A stretch of 18,226 nucleotides of DNA from an uncultured Lachnoanaerobaculum sp. (GCA_937925515.1 CALALP010000089.1:1-18226), one strand, 5' to 3'; counted from the stretch's first letter, positions 1-8,252 are shown. The notes: generated by a model from the letters alone, not told the origin. Numbers and translations are program-made.

Positions 1-35
1 ATGGGATTTGTCCCCCTACGGGGGACAAATCCCAT
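1..35. repeat. Perfect 16-bp palindrome (3-nt loop)
   Basis: The first 16 bases (ATGGGATTTGTCCCCC) are the exact reverse complement of bases 20-35, separated only by TAC. No T-run follows on the + strand, so it is not a simple terminator in that direction. It is cut by the window edge, so what lies to its left is unknown. It could be a dispersed palindromic repeat, one end of a hairpin-ended element, or part of a termination signal for an upstream gene. No coding function is implied: the ATG at base 1 opens only a 12-codon frame. Confidence 0.85.
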
Positions 36-104
36 ATAGATAGATATTTTGCGAGAGCCTTAAGGACAACTATTTTGTAACAGTTTTAGAGATAGATACA
101 CAAA

Positions 105-157
105 ACTCCTGAGATTTGATTTTGAGCAATCAAGTCGCAGGAGTCTTTTTTATTTTT
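105..157 (+). terminator. Intrinsic terminator of an upstream transcript
   Basis: ACTCCTG (105-111) pairs with CAGGAGT (138-144). After a single A/G mismatch, GATTTGATT (113-121) pairs with AATCAAGTC (128-136) around the loop TTGAGC. A run CTTTTTTATTTTT follows at 145-157. This is a long, stable stem with a U-tract, so termination on the + strand is well supported. The gene it serves lies outside the window. It insulates the CRISPR operon from upstream transcription. Confidence 0.85.
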
Positions 158-468
158 CAGTTTCCTCTTACTTATGGAATTGTTATTTAACGCACTCTCA
201 TTGTATAACAAAAAAGTTTAAATTTCAAGCCTAAATCACAAAAAACTATATATAAATTCAGTTAGCTAAACCTGATTGTTGCAGAAAATGTTTTAATTTA
301 TAAAATTATATAGAATTAGTCTGAAAATTTATAACAAATTGTGATTAGTATATCTTGTGAAATCCCAATAAAGACTTACAAATAAAACTAACTAAATATT
401 TCTATACAACATTACAAAAATTAATATAGATTTAGCTATAAATTTAGTAAAAAATAGAGTCATTACTA
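158..468. other. AT-rich intergenic stretch, no gene seen
   Basis: About 310 bases between the terminator and the promoter of the cas operon. I see no frame with a ribosome binding site and no stable hairpin or repeat. The composition is strongly A/T with many stops in all frames. It may hold regulatory binding sites, but none can be named. Confidence 0.6.
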
Positions 469-497
469 TTGATTAATATTAAAGAAAAGGTTATTAT
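469..497 (+). promoter_or_regulatory. Predicted sigma-A promoter of the cas operon
   Basis: TTGATT (469-474) and TATTAT (492-497) are separated by 17 bp, the optimal spacing for a housekeeping sigma factor. Transcription would start near 504, giving a leader of about 65 nt before the cas6 start. The same core GGTTATTATATA also occurs in the promoter of the DUF1858 gene at the other end of the window. This is a prediction from consensus matching in AT-rich DNA, where chance matches are common. Confidence 0.5.
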
Positions 498-569
498 ATA
501 CTTATGTAGTTATTAATAATTATAATGATTTAATTTATTTATTAAGTAGATAAGTTTTAAGGGGATAAA

Positions 570-1307
570 ATGCTAAGTTCAGTTAAGTTGGAGCTAAAAG
601 GCGAGCTAGACTATGGTAGAAATGACTTGTTAGGCTCACTTTTACATGGTTTTATAATGGAAAATATAGATAAGGATTATGCAAGTTACCTACATAAGAG
701 TATGTTGCACCCATATAGTCAATACATTATAAGTAGTGGCGAAAAGGTAGAATGGGTTGTAAATACACTTGATTTAGAAACTAAAAAACATATTTTAGAT
801 ATACTTAAATCAAAAAAGGAGATATATCTAAGGCATAAAGAAAAGACATTACAGATAATAAGTTGTAATGAACAAGAACTGAAATATGATGATTTAGTAA
901 AAATGTATTATATCAAGGATAGTAAAAGACAGTTTAAAATAAGGTTTTTAACTCCGACTTCATTTAAACAAAATGGAAAATACTGCATATTTCCAACCAC
1001 AAGACTTATATTTCAAAGTCTTATGATGAAGTTTGATAATGCAGCTGTAAATATGGAAATATTTAGCAAGGATATACTTGAAGATTTTGAAAATTGTACT
1101 GAAATAATTAGATATAATCTAAGGAGTACATTTTTTCATCTCGAGGGAGTGAAAATCCCTGCATTTATTGGAGAGGTAATTATAAATGTAAGAGGACCAC
1201 AGCAACTTTCAAACCTTGCAAATATGCTTATAGAATTTGGAACTTACTCAGGTGTAGGCATAAAAACAGGAATGGGAATGGGAGGCATTAGCACAGATGA
1301 GAGATGA
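570..1307 (+). CDS. cas6: CRISPR repeat-processing endoribonuclease Cas6
   Basis: 245 residues, the usual Cas6 size. The diagnostic feature is the C-terminal glycine-rich loop of the RAMP fold, GVGIKTGMGMGG, at residues 228-239. His26 in an N-terminal LLHG segment is a candidate for the general-base histidine of the family, but I cannot prove the assignment. Cas6 cuts the precursor CRISPR RNA inside each repeat, typically leaving the last 8 nt of the repeat as the 5' handle of the crRNA (here ACGAAAAC or ACGGAAAC). The start is fixed by AAGGGG at 559-564, and no longer frame is available. It is the first gene of the type III-A operon and overlaps cas10 by 11 bp, implying translational coupling. 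Its position at the head of the operon puts its product ahead of the repeats carried on the same transcript (see the mini-array after csm6). Confidence 0.92.
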   Translation: MLSSVKLELKGELDYGRNDLLGSLLHGFIMENIDKDYASYLHKSMLHPYSQYIISSGEKVEWVVNTLDLETKKHILDILKSKKEIYLRHKEKTLQIISCNEQELKYDDLVKMYYIKDSKRQFKIRFLTPTSFKQNGKYCIFPTTRLIFQSLMMKFDNAAVNMEIFSKDILEDFENCTEIIRYNLRSTFFHLEGVKIPAFIGEVIINVRGPQQLSNLANMLIEFGTYSGVGIKTGMGMGGISTDER

Positions 1308-3504
1308 ACAATTAAATTTAGGGAATGAGTTTCAAAATGATAAGAATTTAAAGTTTGCAATAGACATTTTATATTACTATGCTAAAAAGATTGAAAATGG
1401 ACTTTCGACAAAAGAAGAGATTAAGAACTTAGATATTAAGGAGAATGAATACATTATAAAAATCTCTGATAGTATGGCATTATCCTTTAATAAAAAAGAT
1501 AGTAATAAAAGTTTTGACTCTATTAAAAATACAGCGTTAAAAAGTATTTTTAATACACTTAATGAAAACAAGCAAAACTTTAAATATACCCCTAAAACAC
1601 TAGAGGCAAATGAGGGAATTAATTTTCCAAAAGAAGAAATAAAATTTGATGAAAAGTTTTATATAGACATTAAAAATGAACTAGTTAATAAACTTAATAA
1701 GCTAGAATATACTTGGGAATATCTAAGCTCACTACTAGACTTATTAGAGCAGAAATTTTCTTATATTCCTATATCAAGCGACAGCGATATTTCAGTATAT
1801 GACCATATTAAACTTTCAGTTGCCATAGGAAGTTGTATTTTTCAATATTTATCAGAAAATAATAGATTAGATACTCAGCAAGAAACATTTGAAAAATATA
1901 AGGACTTTTGTAATGAAAAAGCATTTTGCTTATATAGTGTAGACTTCTCAGGAATACAAGATTTTATTTATGGGCAGTATGGAAAAGAAGATGTGCTTAA
2001 AAACCTTAGGTCAAGGTCATTTTACCTTGAAATACTTCTTGAAAATATAATTGATGAGTTGCTTGAAAAACTTTTACTTTCAAGGGCAAATCTACTATAT
2101 GCAGGAGGGGGACATGCCTATTTTATATTTGCAAATACCCAAAATACAGAGGATAAGCTTAAGGAGTTTAATTTAAATATAGGAAATTGGTTGCGTAAGA
2201 TATTTGGTATAGAATTATTTTTAGCAAGTGGTTATACAAGTTGTTCTGCAAATGAGTTTAAAAATGAACCGTCCGGAGCATATAGTGAGTGCTTTAAAAG
2301 AGTATCCACGGAAATATCTAAGAATAAATTACAAAGATATAGTGGAAAACAGATTTCAGAACTAAATAATGCAGAGATTTTGGAAAATGAAAGAGAATGT
2401 AAGGTATGCCACAGGTCGGACAAGTTAAATAGTGAGGGAGAATGTAGCTTATGTGCAGGCTTTGCCAAACTTTCAAGAAAGATACTTGAAAATAACATTT
2501 TCAAGATAGTTAAAGATAATAAAGACTCCAATTTACCTATTTACAGTAAAGGCTTTTTAAGTACAGATACATCTAACAAAAATGACGACTGTATAAGAAT
2601 ATATGCTAAGAATCATTTGAATAATAAAAATTTATCTGTAAAGAATATATATGTAGGCGACTATTATAGAGGTAATACACTAGAAGAACTTGTTAAGGAT
2701 AGTGTGGGAATCAAAAGACTTGGAGTTTTTAGAGCAGATATAGATAACCTAGGCAAAGCATTTGTTTCAGGCTTTAGCAAGAAACAGCAGACATTATCAA
2801 GGTCAGCAGTATTTTCAAGACGACTTACACAGTTTTTTAAGTTTTATATAAACTATATACTTAAAAATGGAAAGTTTGAGATTATATCTAGTAATAATAA
2901 AAAAATAGAGAGAAAAGCAGCTATTATATATTCAGGTGGAGATGATGTTTTTATAGTTGGTGCTTGGAAAGATGTACTTGAGTTTAGTGTAGACTTATAT
3001 AATAACTTAAATGAATTTACACAAGGAACTCTTAGCATCTCAGGAGGTTTTGGAATATACAATCCTAAGTATCCTATTTCATATATTGCAGCCCAAACAG
3101 GAGAACTAGAAGAAAACTCAAAACAACTTGAGGGAAAAAATGCAATAACTTTATTTGATGAAGATAATACCTATCATTGGGAAGATTTTATAGGAGAAGT
3201 TATCGGAAAAAAATTTAAGGTTATAAATAGATTTTTTAGTAACTCACAGGATAAGGGAAAAAACTTTCTTTACAATTTACTTGAGCTATTTAGAAAAAGA
3301 AAAGATAAAATAAATCTAGCAAGACTTGCTTATACTCTTGCAAGGCTTGAAAATGAAAAAAACAGAGATGATGAAGAAGGCTATCAAGAACTTAAGGAAA
3401 AGGTATATGAATGGATGAAAACAGAAAAAGATGCAAGGCAAGTTATAACAGCCATATATATCTATAGTTATCTTATTAGAAAAGAGGAGGGAGAGAATGT
3501 ATAA
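1297..3504 (+). CDS. cas10: Type III-A Cas10/Csm1, GGDD cyclase, HD domain missing
   Basis: 735 residues, the large subunit of the Csm complex. The cyclic-oligoadenylate synthase motif GGDD is intact at 547-550 (context YSGGDDVFIVGAW), with the conserved palm segment FRADIDNLGKAF at about 478-489. A four-cysteine zinc-binding site (C368, C371, C383, C386) lies between the two palm domains. The segment SDISVYDHIK near residue 165 matches the family's conserved D-[IV]-S-x-[YW]-D-H stretch. The N-terminal HD nuclease is absent: the first histidine of the whole protein is H170 in that YDH motif. The frame is closed by TAA at 1261-1263, so no longer start exists, and the ATG at 1297 lies within the end of cas6. 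The remnant LKSIFNTL near residue 82 resembles the stretch that follows the HD domain in other Csm1 proteins, so the domain seems to have been lost from the front. The expected role is target-RNA-triggered synthesis of cyclic oligoadenylates that activate Csm6, without HD-dependent DNA cutting. Confidence 0.93.
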   Translation: MRDEQLNLGNEFQNDKNLKFAIDILYYYAKKIENGLSTKEEIKNLDIKENEYIIKISDSMALSFNKKDSNKSFDSIKNTALKSIFNTLNENKQNFKYTPKTLEANEGINFPKEEIKFDEKFYIDIKNELVNKLNKLEYTWEYLSSLLDLLEQKFSYIPISSDSDISVYDHIKLSVAIGSCIFQYLSENNRLDTQQETFEKYKDFCNEKAFCLYSVDFSGIQDFIYGQYGKEDVLKNLRSRSFYLEILLENIIDELLEKLLLSRANLLYAGGGHAYFIFANTQNTEDKLKEFNLNIGNWLRKIFGIELFLASGYTSCSANEFKNEPSGAYSECFKRVSTEISKNKLQRYSGKQISELNNAEILENERECKVCHRSDKLNSEGECSLCAGFAKLSRKILENNIFKIVKDNKDSNLPIYSKGFLSTDTSNKNDDCIRIYAKNHLNNKNLSVKNIYVGDYYRGNTLEELVKDSVGIKRLGVFRADIDNLGKAFVSGFSKKQQTLSRSAVFSRRLTQFFKFYINYILKNGKFEIISSNNKKIERKAAIIYSGGDDVFIVGAWKDVLEFSVDLYNNLNEFTQGTLSISGGFGIYNPKYPISYIAAQTGELEENSKQLEGKNAITLFDEDNTYHWEDFIGEVIGKKFKVINRFFSNSQDKGKNFLYNLLELFRKRKDKINLARLAYTLARLENEKNRDDEEGYQELKEKVYEWMKTEKDARQVITAIYIYSYLIRKEEGENV

Positions 3505-3925
3505 TAACAAAAACTTTTCAAATAATACAGTACAAAAGAGGGTTGTAGACATTGATAATGAGAATTATGTAAGTAAAGCTGAGGAGGTTATCAGGGAGTT
3601 AGTTAGAATTAAAGGCGAAAGAAATATATTGACTACTTCAAAGATTAGAAAACTTTTATCCATGCTTACTGACATTTATAGAAAATCAAAGGATATGAAA
3701 ACAGATACCTTGGATAATACTATTCTTAGTAAAATACAGTATTTTAAGCTACATTTTATATATGAGGCAGGTAGAGAGCCACAAGTAAAAGATTTTGTAG
3801 AGGTAGCAGGTATAATAGAACAGATAGATAAAATAGGAAAAGATAAAAAGAAGTTAATATTATTTTGCCACTATATGGAGGCACTTGTAGCATATAGAAA
3901 ATACCTTGTTAAGAATGATAAATAG
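3497..3925 (+). CDS. csm2: Type III-A small subunit Csm2
   Basis: 142 residues, rich in Lys, Glu and Ile, predicted to be all-helical, as expected for Csm2, the small subunit that lines the crRNA-target RNA duplex in the Csm complex. Sequence conservation in this family is low. The call rests on size, helical composition, the C-terminal segment with KKLILFCHYMEALVAYRK, and its position between cas10 and csm3. The start is preceded by GAGGAGGGAG and overlaps the end of cas10 by 8 bp, so translation is probably coupled. Nothing about it looks damaged. Confidence 0.88.
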   Translation: MYNNKNFSNNTVQKRVVDIDNENYVSKAEEVIRELVRIKGERNILTTSKIRKLLSMLTDIYRKSKDMKTDTLDNTILSKIQYFKLHFIYEAGREPQVKDFVEVAGIIEQIDKIGKDKKKLILFCHYMEALVAYRKYLVKNDK

Positions 3926-3937
3926 GAGGAAAATAGT

Positions 3938-4642
3938 ATGTATGGTAAATTAGAAATAAATGGAACTTTAGAATCAATGACAGGACTTCATATAGGGGGA
4001 GGTTCAGAATTTGCGGCAATAGGTGCGGTAGATTCAGTAGTTATAAGAGATGTGAAAGATGATATGCCTATGATACCCGGAAGCAGTTTTAAGGGTAAGT
4101 TAAGAACACTTATAGCAAAACAACTTAGTGAGGCACTTCCAAAAGAGCATGATAATGACGATGATAGAATTAGAAGACTTTTTGGTTATTCAGGTTTAAA
4201 AGATGAAGACAAGAAAGATAAATCTAAGAAAAAGAAATCTAAAGCAGGTAGATTATATTTTTCAGATATGTTTTTAAGTGAAGAAAGCAAAGATGAACTT
4301 AAAAAGTTTGAGCTTGATGCAACAGAGATAAAGTTTGAAAATACTATAAATAGACTTACAGGAATTGCCAATCCAAGGCAGATAGAAAGAGCAATAAAAG
4401 GGCTTAAATATAATATAAGTCTAATTTACAATATTGAGGAAGAAAGTGAAATCAAAGAAGATTTTGAAACACTTAAAACAGCATTTAAACTTTTAAAATA
4501 TGATTATCTTGGAGCAAATGGAACAAGGGGATATGGTAGAGTAGATATAAAGGAACTTGAGATAAAGCCTGTTGTAGTAGAGGAAAATGATAAATTAAAT
4601 AATATTATAGCAAGCTGTGAAAAGATATTAAAGGAAGTATAA
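3938..4642 (+). CDS. csm3: Type III-A backbone RAMP Csm3 (target RNase)
   Basis: 234 residues, a Cas7-type RAMP that forms the repeated backbone of the Csm complex and cuts bound target RNA at 6-nt intervals. D32, in the motif AIGAVDSVVIRD, sits at the position of the catalytic Asp known in characterised Csm3 proteins (D32/D33), so target RNA cleavage should be intact. The family signature IPGSSFKGKLRTL occupies about residues 47-59. A C-terminal glycine-rich segment, YLGANGTRGYGRVDI, lies near 190-204. A lysine-rich insertion (about 87-103) probably lies in a surface loop. The start has AGGAGG just upstream, and the gene lies 12 bp after csm2. Confidence 0.95.
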   Translation: MYGKLEINGTLESMTGLHIGGGSEFAAIGAVDSVVIRDVKDDMPMIPGSSFKGKLRTLIAKQLSEALPKEHDNDDDRIRRLFGYSGLKDEDKKDKSKKKKSKAGRLYFSDMFLSEESKDELKKFELDATEIKFENTINRLTGIANPRQIERAIKGLKYNISLIYNIEEESEIKEDFETLKTAFKLLKYDYLGANGTRGYGRVDIKELEIKPVVVEENDKLNNIIASCEKILKEV

Positions 4643-4643
4643 T

Positions 4644-5588
4644 ATGAAATATAAAATACTAAAATTTGAATTTCATACAAGTGTTCATTTTGGAAATGGA
4701 GGACTTGAGAAAAGTAAAAATACATTAAGTTCAGATACTATATTTTCAGCATTATTTATAGAGGCATTAAAATATAAAAAAGCAGATGAGTTTTTAAAAC
4801 TTTTTAATGAAAATGGTATGAGGATTTCAAGTGCATTTCCATATATAGGTAAGGAATACTATGTACCTAAACCTATGATTTCACTTAACAAGGAAGATGA
4901 GGGAGATTCTGTAATCAAGAAAGCATTGAAAAAGCTTAAATACATACCATTATCTAAGTTTGATTTATTTATAAATGGAAAGCTTGATGTAAAAGCAGAA
5001 GAAGAAAATTTTAGAAAGAACTTTGGTAAATTTTCTTTGATTGAAAAAGTTTCAATGCTAGACTTAAAAGAGGGCGAAGAAAGTAGGCTCTATGCCTTGG
5101 AAACATTTACATATAAAAAAGAAAGTGGATTATATATCTTTGTCAGCTATGAAAAAGATGATGATTTTAAACTTTTAAGAGAAATGTTTGAAAGTCTTTC
5201 ATATACAGGGATAGGTGGCAAGGTTTCAGCAGGTTATGGTAAATTTAAATTAAGAGAAGATATGCTTGATGAGAATATTTCCAAATATCTTATAGACATT
5301 AAAAAATTTAAAAAGTTTATGTCCCTTTCAATATGTCTGCCAAAAGAAGATGAAATTGAAAGAAAACTTGAAAATGCCTCATATAGTGTAGTGAAAAGAA
5401 GTGGTTTTATAGCCTCTGATACATATTCCAATACTTTTAGAAAAAAGAGAGATTTTTATATGCTTGAGGCAGGTTCAGTATATGAAAATGAATTTGTTGG
5501 GGACATATATGATATTTCGGAAAAAGACTTTGGAAGTCATGCTGTATATAGATATGGTTTACCATTTTTTATGGGGGTAGTCAAATGA
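4644..5588 (+). CDS. csm4: Type III-A Csm4 (Cas5-like RAMP, crRNA 5' handle binding)
   Basis: 314 residues, typical for Csm4, which binds the crRNA 5' handle and joins Cas10 to the Csm3 backbone. The N-terminal RAMP strand FEFHTSVHFGNGG (about 8-20) and the glycine-rich loop YTGIGGKVSAGYGKF (about 190-204) are both family features. The C-terminal region FIASDTYSNTFRKKRDFYML and the ending YRYGLPFFMGV are also typical. It starts 1 bp after the csm3 stop with AAGGAAG upstream, and its stop overlaps the csm5 start in an ATGA arrangement, so translation of the three genes is probably coupled. The bound handle comes in two sequence versions in this locus (ACGAAAAC and ACGGAAAC), and this subunit would have to accept both. 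Confidence 0.92.
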   Translation: MKYKILKFEFHTSVHFGNGGLEKSKNTLSSDTIFSALFIEALKYKKADEFLKLFNENGMRISSAFPYIGKEYYVPKPMISLNKEDEGDSVIKKALKKLKYIPLSKFDLFINGKLDVKAEEENFRKNFGKFSLIEKVSMLDLKEGEESRLYALETFTYKKESGLYIFVSYEKDDDFKLLREMFESLSYTGIGGKVSAGYGKFKLREDMLDENISKYLIDIKKFKKFMSLSICLPKEDEIERKLENASYSVVKRSGFIASDTYSNTFRKKRDFYMLEAGSVYENEFVGDIYDISEKDFGSHAVYRYGLPFFMGVVK

Positions 5589-6703
5589 AAAGCTATATAA
5601 AAAATTATGACTTGGAAATTACCACTCTTGGAGCAGTTTTTATAGGTAGTGGATATAATACCAATAAAAAAGAGGCATTATTTGGAAGAAAGCAGATTTC
5701 ATTTATAGATACTAAAAAGATGTTTGACTATCTAATGGACAAGAAGTTAATACTAGCTTATCAAGATTATATACTTGATATTAATCAAGACTTACAGGCT
5801 TTTTTTAAAAATATAAATATACCAAGAGAAAAGTATGAAGAGTGGATAACTAGAAAAATACAACTTGCAGACATTGATGAGGAAAAAGGTTCAGTTGAAC
5901 AAAGGGGAATTGATATGTTTGTAAGAGATAGTAGGGGAAATGTCTATGTTCCGGGAAGTAGTATAAAAGGAATGCTTAGAACTGCACTTACAGGAGCATA
6001 TTTTTTAAAAGATAAAGATAAGGCTAAAAAGTGGGGAAATGATGTAAATGCAGAGCTTGCTACACAAAAAAGATACTCTAAGAATTGTATGAAAAGACTT
6101 ATTGAAGATATAGAAACAGAAGTTTTTAATAGAAGTTTTTATGAGGAAACTGAATTAAAGAATAAGGTAAATGACAGTCTTAGAGGTCTTATTGTAAGTG
6201 ATAGCGAAATTATATCAGACAAGAATATGTGTGTTTGCCAAAAAATTGATGTTAGTACATCAGGAAAAGAAACCAAACTTCCATTATTTAGAGAATGTAT
6301 AAGCCCTATGACAAAAATTAATTTTAATATAAGTATAGATACTAAAGTCTGCCCATATACTATAAATGATATACTTGAGGCAATAGAGTTAGTATATAAA
6401 AATAATAAGGAAAAGTTTGATGATAGTTTTTCTCGTAAAACTAATTATGCTTTGAAACGTTTACTTTATCTAGGAGGTGGCTCAGGCTTTGTTGATAAAA
6501 CGATAATCTATTCATTATTTGATAAGAAAAATGCAGTAAATTATACTAGGGAGTGGCTTAACATGCAGTTTCCTAAAGCCAAGCATGATAATGATATAGA
6601 TGTTTCCCCTAGAAAGATTAAATATACTAAGCATCAGAATAAAGATTATAGAATGGGACTTTGTGTATTGAATAAGGTACATGAAAAAGTATTAAAAGAC
6701 TAA
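5585..6703 (+). CDS. csm5: Type III-A Csm5 (Cas7-like RAMP, crRNA 3' end)
   Basis: 372 residues. Csm5 caps the crRNA 3' end of the Csm complex and is needed for crRNA maturation by host nucleases. The RAMP signature VYVPGSSIKGMLRTAL (about residues 120-135) is characteristic, preceded by an N-terminal strand LEITTLGAVFIGSG. A second glycine-rich element, LLYLGGGSGFVDKTI, lies near 294-308 and is also typical of this family. It overlaps csm4 by 4 bp (ATGA) and is followed after 9 bp by csm6. No frameshift or missing segment is visible. Confidence 0.92.
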   Translation: MKSYIKNYDLEITTLGAVFIGSGYNTNKKEALFGRKQISFIDTKKMFDYLMDKKLILAYQDYILDINQDLQAFFKNINIPREKYEEWITRKIQLADIDEEKGSVEQRGIDMFVRDSRGNVYVPGSSIKGMLRTALTGAYFLKDKDKAKKWGNDVNAELATQKRYSKNCMKRLIEDIETEVFNRSFYEETELKNKVNDSLRGLIVSDSEIISDKNMCVCQKIDVSTSGKETKLPLFRECISPMTKINFNISIDTKVCPYTINDILEAIELVYKNNKEKFDDSFSRKTNYALKRLLYLGGGSGFVDKTIIYSLFDKKNAVNYTREWLNMQFPKAKHDNDIDVSPRKIKYTKHQNKDYRMGLCVLNKVHEKVLKD

Positions 6704-6712
6704 GGAGAGATT

Positions 6713-8086
6713 ATGGCAAAAACAATATTATTTTCACCAATAGGTGGAACAGACCCAATTTCAGAAAAGAATTTTTATGAGGGGGCAATGCTACATATAT
6801 GCAGATACTATAAGCCTGATAAGGTTGTTTTATATTTTTCAAAGGAAATACTAGAAATACATAATATGATTGGAGAGAACAGTGAAGATCCTTTTAAGTT
6901 TTGTCTTGATGAACTTTCAAAACTTCAAAATAGAAAAAAAGTTGAGTATGAGAGGATAGATAAACTTGACTTAGTAAATGTGCAAAACTTTGACTATTTT
7001 TATGATGACTTTGATAAGATAATAAAAAAACTTATAGATGAAGTTAAAGATGAGGATACCACCATTCTTTTAAATGTATCTTCAGGAACACCTGCTATGA
7101 AAAGTGGACTACTTGTGTTAAAGACAATGGGAGAATATAACTGTAAACTTATACAAGTGAGTACACCTGAAAGGAAAATGAATCAGCATATACATAGTGA
7201 AAACCCTGATATAAAAACTCTGTGGGAACTCAATATGGATAATGAGGAAAATGCTAAGAATAGATGTGAAGAAGTAGACTGTCCAAGTCTTTTAGCACTT
7301 AAATATGAGCATATAATCAAGAAACTTATAGCAAATTATGACTATGCGGCAGCTTTAGAAATAGCTGAGAATATATCAGTTCATTCTAAGAGATATATAG
7401 ATTTTATCAGACTTGCAAAAAATAGGCTTTTACTTGATTTTAAAGAGGTAGATAAGATTGCAAAAGAGATAAACTTTGACTGTATACCTATAAAAGCAGG
7501 AGATAAGAGAAAGCTTTTTGAGTATGCACTTAGTGTCGATATTAAGGTAAAGAGGGGCGAATACGCTGATTTTGTAAGGTCAATAACCCCTTTGATTGTT
7601 GAGTTATTTAAAGTAGTGTTAAAAGATAGATTAAAGATTGATATAGAAAAATATATTGATAATAAAAATGATAGGGAAGAATGGAGCGAGAGGAAACTTA
7701 GAGATAAGAATGATAAGTGTGCAGAAGATGTCTTAAATATCCTTGAGTTTAAATATAACAATAATTTTAATTTTAAAAATGTAAGCTCAGATAATTTACT
7801 TGAGATTATAGTTAGCAAGGACACAAGTAATGAAAAGACATTATCAGATGTATCACAAAAGTTAAGAAGTATAGAGAGTAGTGTTAGAAACCTTGCAGCT
7901 CATCAAATAGTTTCTATAACTGATGATTCTATAAAAAAAGTAACACAAATGGCTATCTCAGCAGAGGGTATTATGAAGCTAATAAAGAAACTTTTTGCAT
8001 ATACCTCTTTTAATATTAAAGAGGATATGTGGAACTCTTATGATGCTATGAATTATGAGATAATAAAGAGAATTGATGAAAAGTAG
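6713..8086 (+). CDS. csm6: Csm6 ancillary RNase (CARF-HEPN)
   Basis: 457 residues. The N-terminal CARF domain, which senses cyclic oligoadenylate, is marked by ILFSPIGGTDPISEKN at the start and by the ligand-binding segment NVSSGTPAMKSG at about 121-132. The C-terminal HEPN RNase domain carries R392-NLAA-H397, the R-x4-6-H catalytic motif, intact. Csm6 is not part of the Csm complex. When Cas10 binds target RNA it makes cyclic oligoadenylate, which activates the dimeric Csm6 to cut RNA non-specifically. Because this Cas10 lacks the HD nuclease, Csm6 is probably the main effector of immunity here. I see no separate ring nuclease gene in the window to switch the signal off; degradation by Csm6's own CARF domain, known in some relatives, is possible. 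The start is preceded by AAGGAGAGA. Confidence 0.93.
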   Translation: MAKTILFSPIGGTDPISEKNFYEGAMLHICRYYKPDKVVLYFSKEILEIHNMIGENSEDPFKFCLDELSKLQNRKKVEYERIDKLDLVNVQNFDYFYDDFDKIIKKLIDEVKDEDTTILLNVSSGTPAMKSGLLVLKTMGEYNCKLIQVSTPERKMNQHIHSENPDIKTLWELNMDNEENAKNRCEEVDCPSLLALKYEHIIKKLIANYDYAAALEIAENISVHSKRYIDFIRLAKNRLLLDFKEVDKIAKEINFDCIPIKAGDKRKLFEYALSVDIKVKRGEYADFVRSITPLIVELFKVVLKDRLKIDIEKYIDNKNDREEWSERKLRDKNDKCAEDVLNILEFKYNNNFNFKNVSSDNLLEIIVSKDTSNEKTLSDVSQKLRSIESSVRNLAAHQIVSITDDSIKKVTQMAISAEGIMKLIKKLFAYTSFNIKEDMWNSYDAMNYEIIKRIDEK

Positions 8087-8109
8087 ATAGTGATTTAAGT
8101 AATAGTTGT

Positions 8110-8140
8110 CCTTACAGCTCTTAGTTTTAAAGCTGTAAGG
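8110..8140 (+). repeat. Perfect 10-bp hairpin ahead of the mini-array
   Basis: CCTTACAGCT (8110-8119) pairs exactly with AGCTGTAAGG (8131-8140) around an 11-nt loop. It lies 23 bp after the csm6 stop and 2 bp before a CRISPR repeat. There is no T-run after it, so it is not a standard intrinsic terminator. It could protect the 3' end of the csm mRNA after Cas6 cuts the adjacent repeat, or it could be part of a reduced leader. Function is inferred only from placement. Confidence 0.75.
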
Positions 8141-8142
8141 GC

Positions 8143-8252
8143 GATTAGAAATACAAACTCCGACAAGGGGACGGAAACGGATTTCCAAGCAGGATGTTCT
8201 TAAAACCTGACACAACGATTAGAAATACAAACTCCTATAAGGGGACGAAAAC
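8143..8252 (+). CRISPR. Two-repeat mini-array between csm6 and cas1
   Basis: Two 36-nt repeats (8143-8178 and 8217-8252) flank one 38-nt spacer (8179-8216). The first repeat matches the ACGGAAAC version of the main array exactly. The second has one unique change, CTCCT instead of CTCCG, which extends the repeat stem to CTCCT-ATA-AGGGG (5 bp, one pair a G-U wobble), and it ends in ACGAAAAC. Orientation is the same as the genes. Cas6 cutting 8 nt before each repeat end would release a crRNA unit of 8171-8244 and leave the cas1 message starting at 8245, 41 nt before its start codon. No long leader precedes it, so it is probably transcribed from the operon promoter and no longer acquires spacers. 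Confidence 0.93.

Noticed and set aside
1..39. Short frame starting with ATG at base 1
   Set aside because: It ends after 12 codons and is simply the palindrome read as codons.
83..91. GTTTTAGAG, resembling the start of type II CRISPR repeats or a tracrRNA region
   Set aside because: It is a single short match with no second repeat, no anti-repeat and no cas9 in the window.
1264..1296. A longer Cas10 start that could restore the HD domain
   Set aside because: The frame is closed by TAA at 1261-1263, and the codons between it and 1297 offer no HD motif.
7381..7824. A 147-codon minus-strand frame inside csm6
   Set aside because: Ser/Leu-rich shadow of a Lys/Glu-rich gene, with no ribosome binding site and no recognisable domain.
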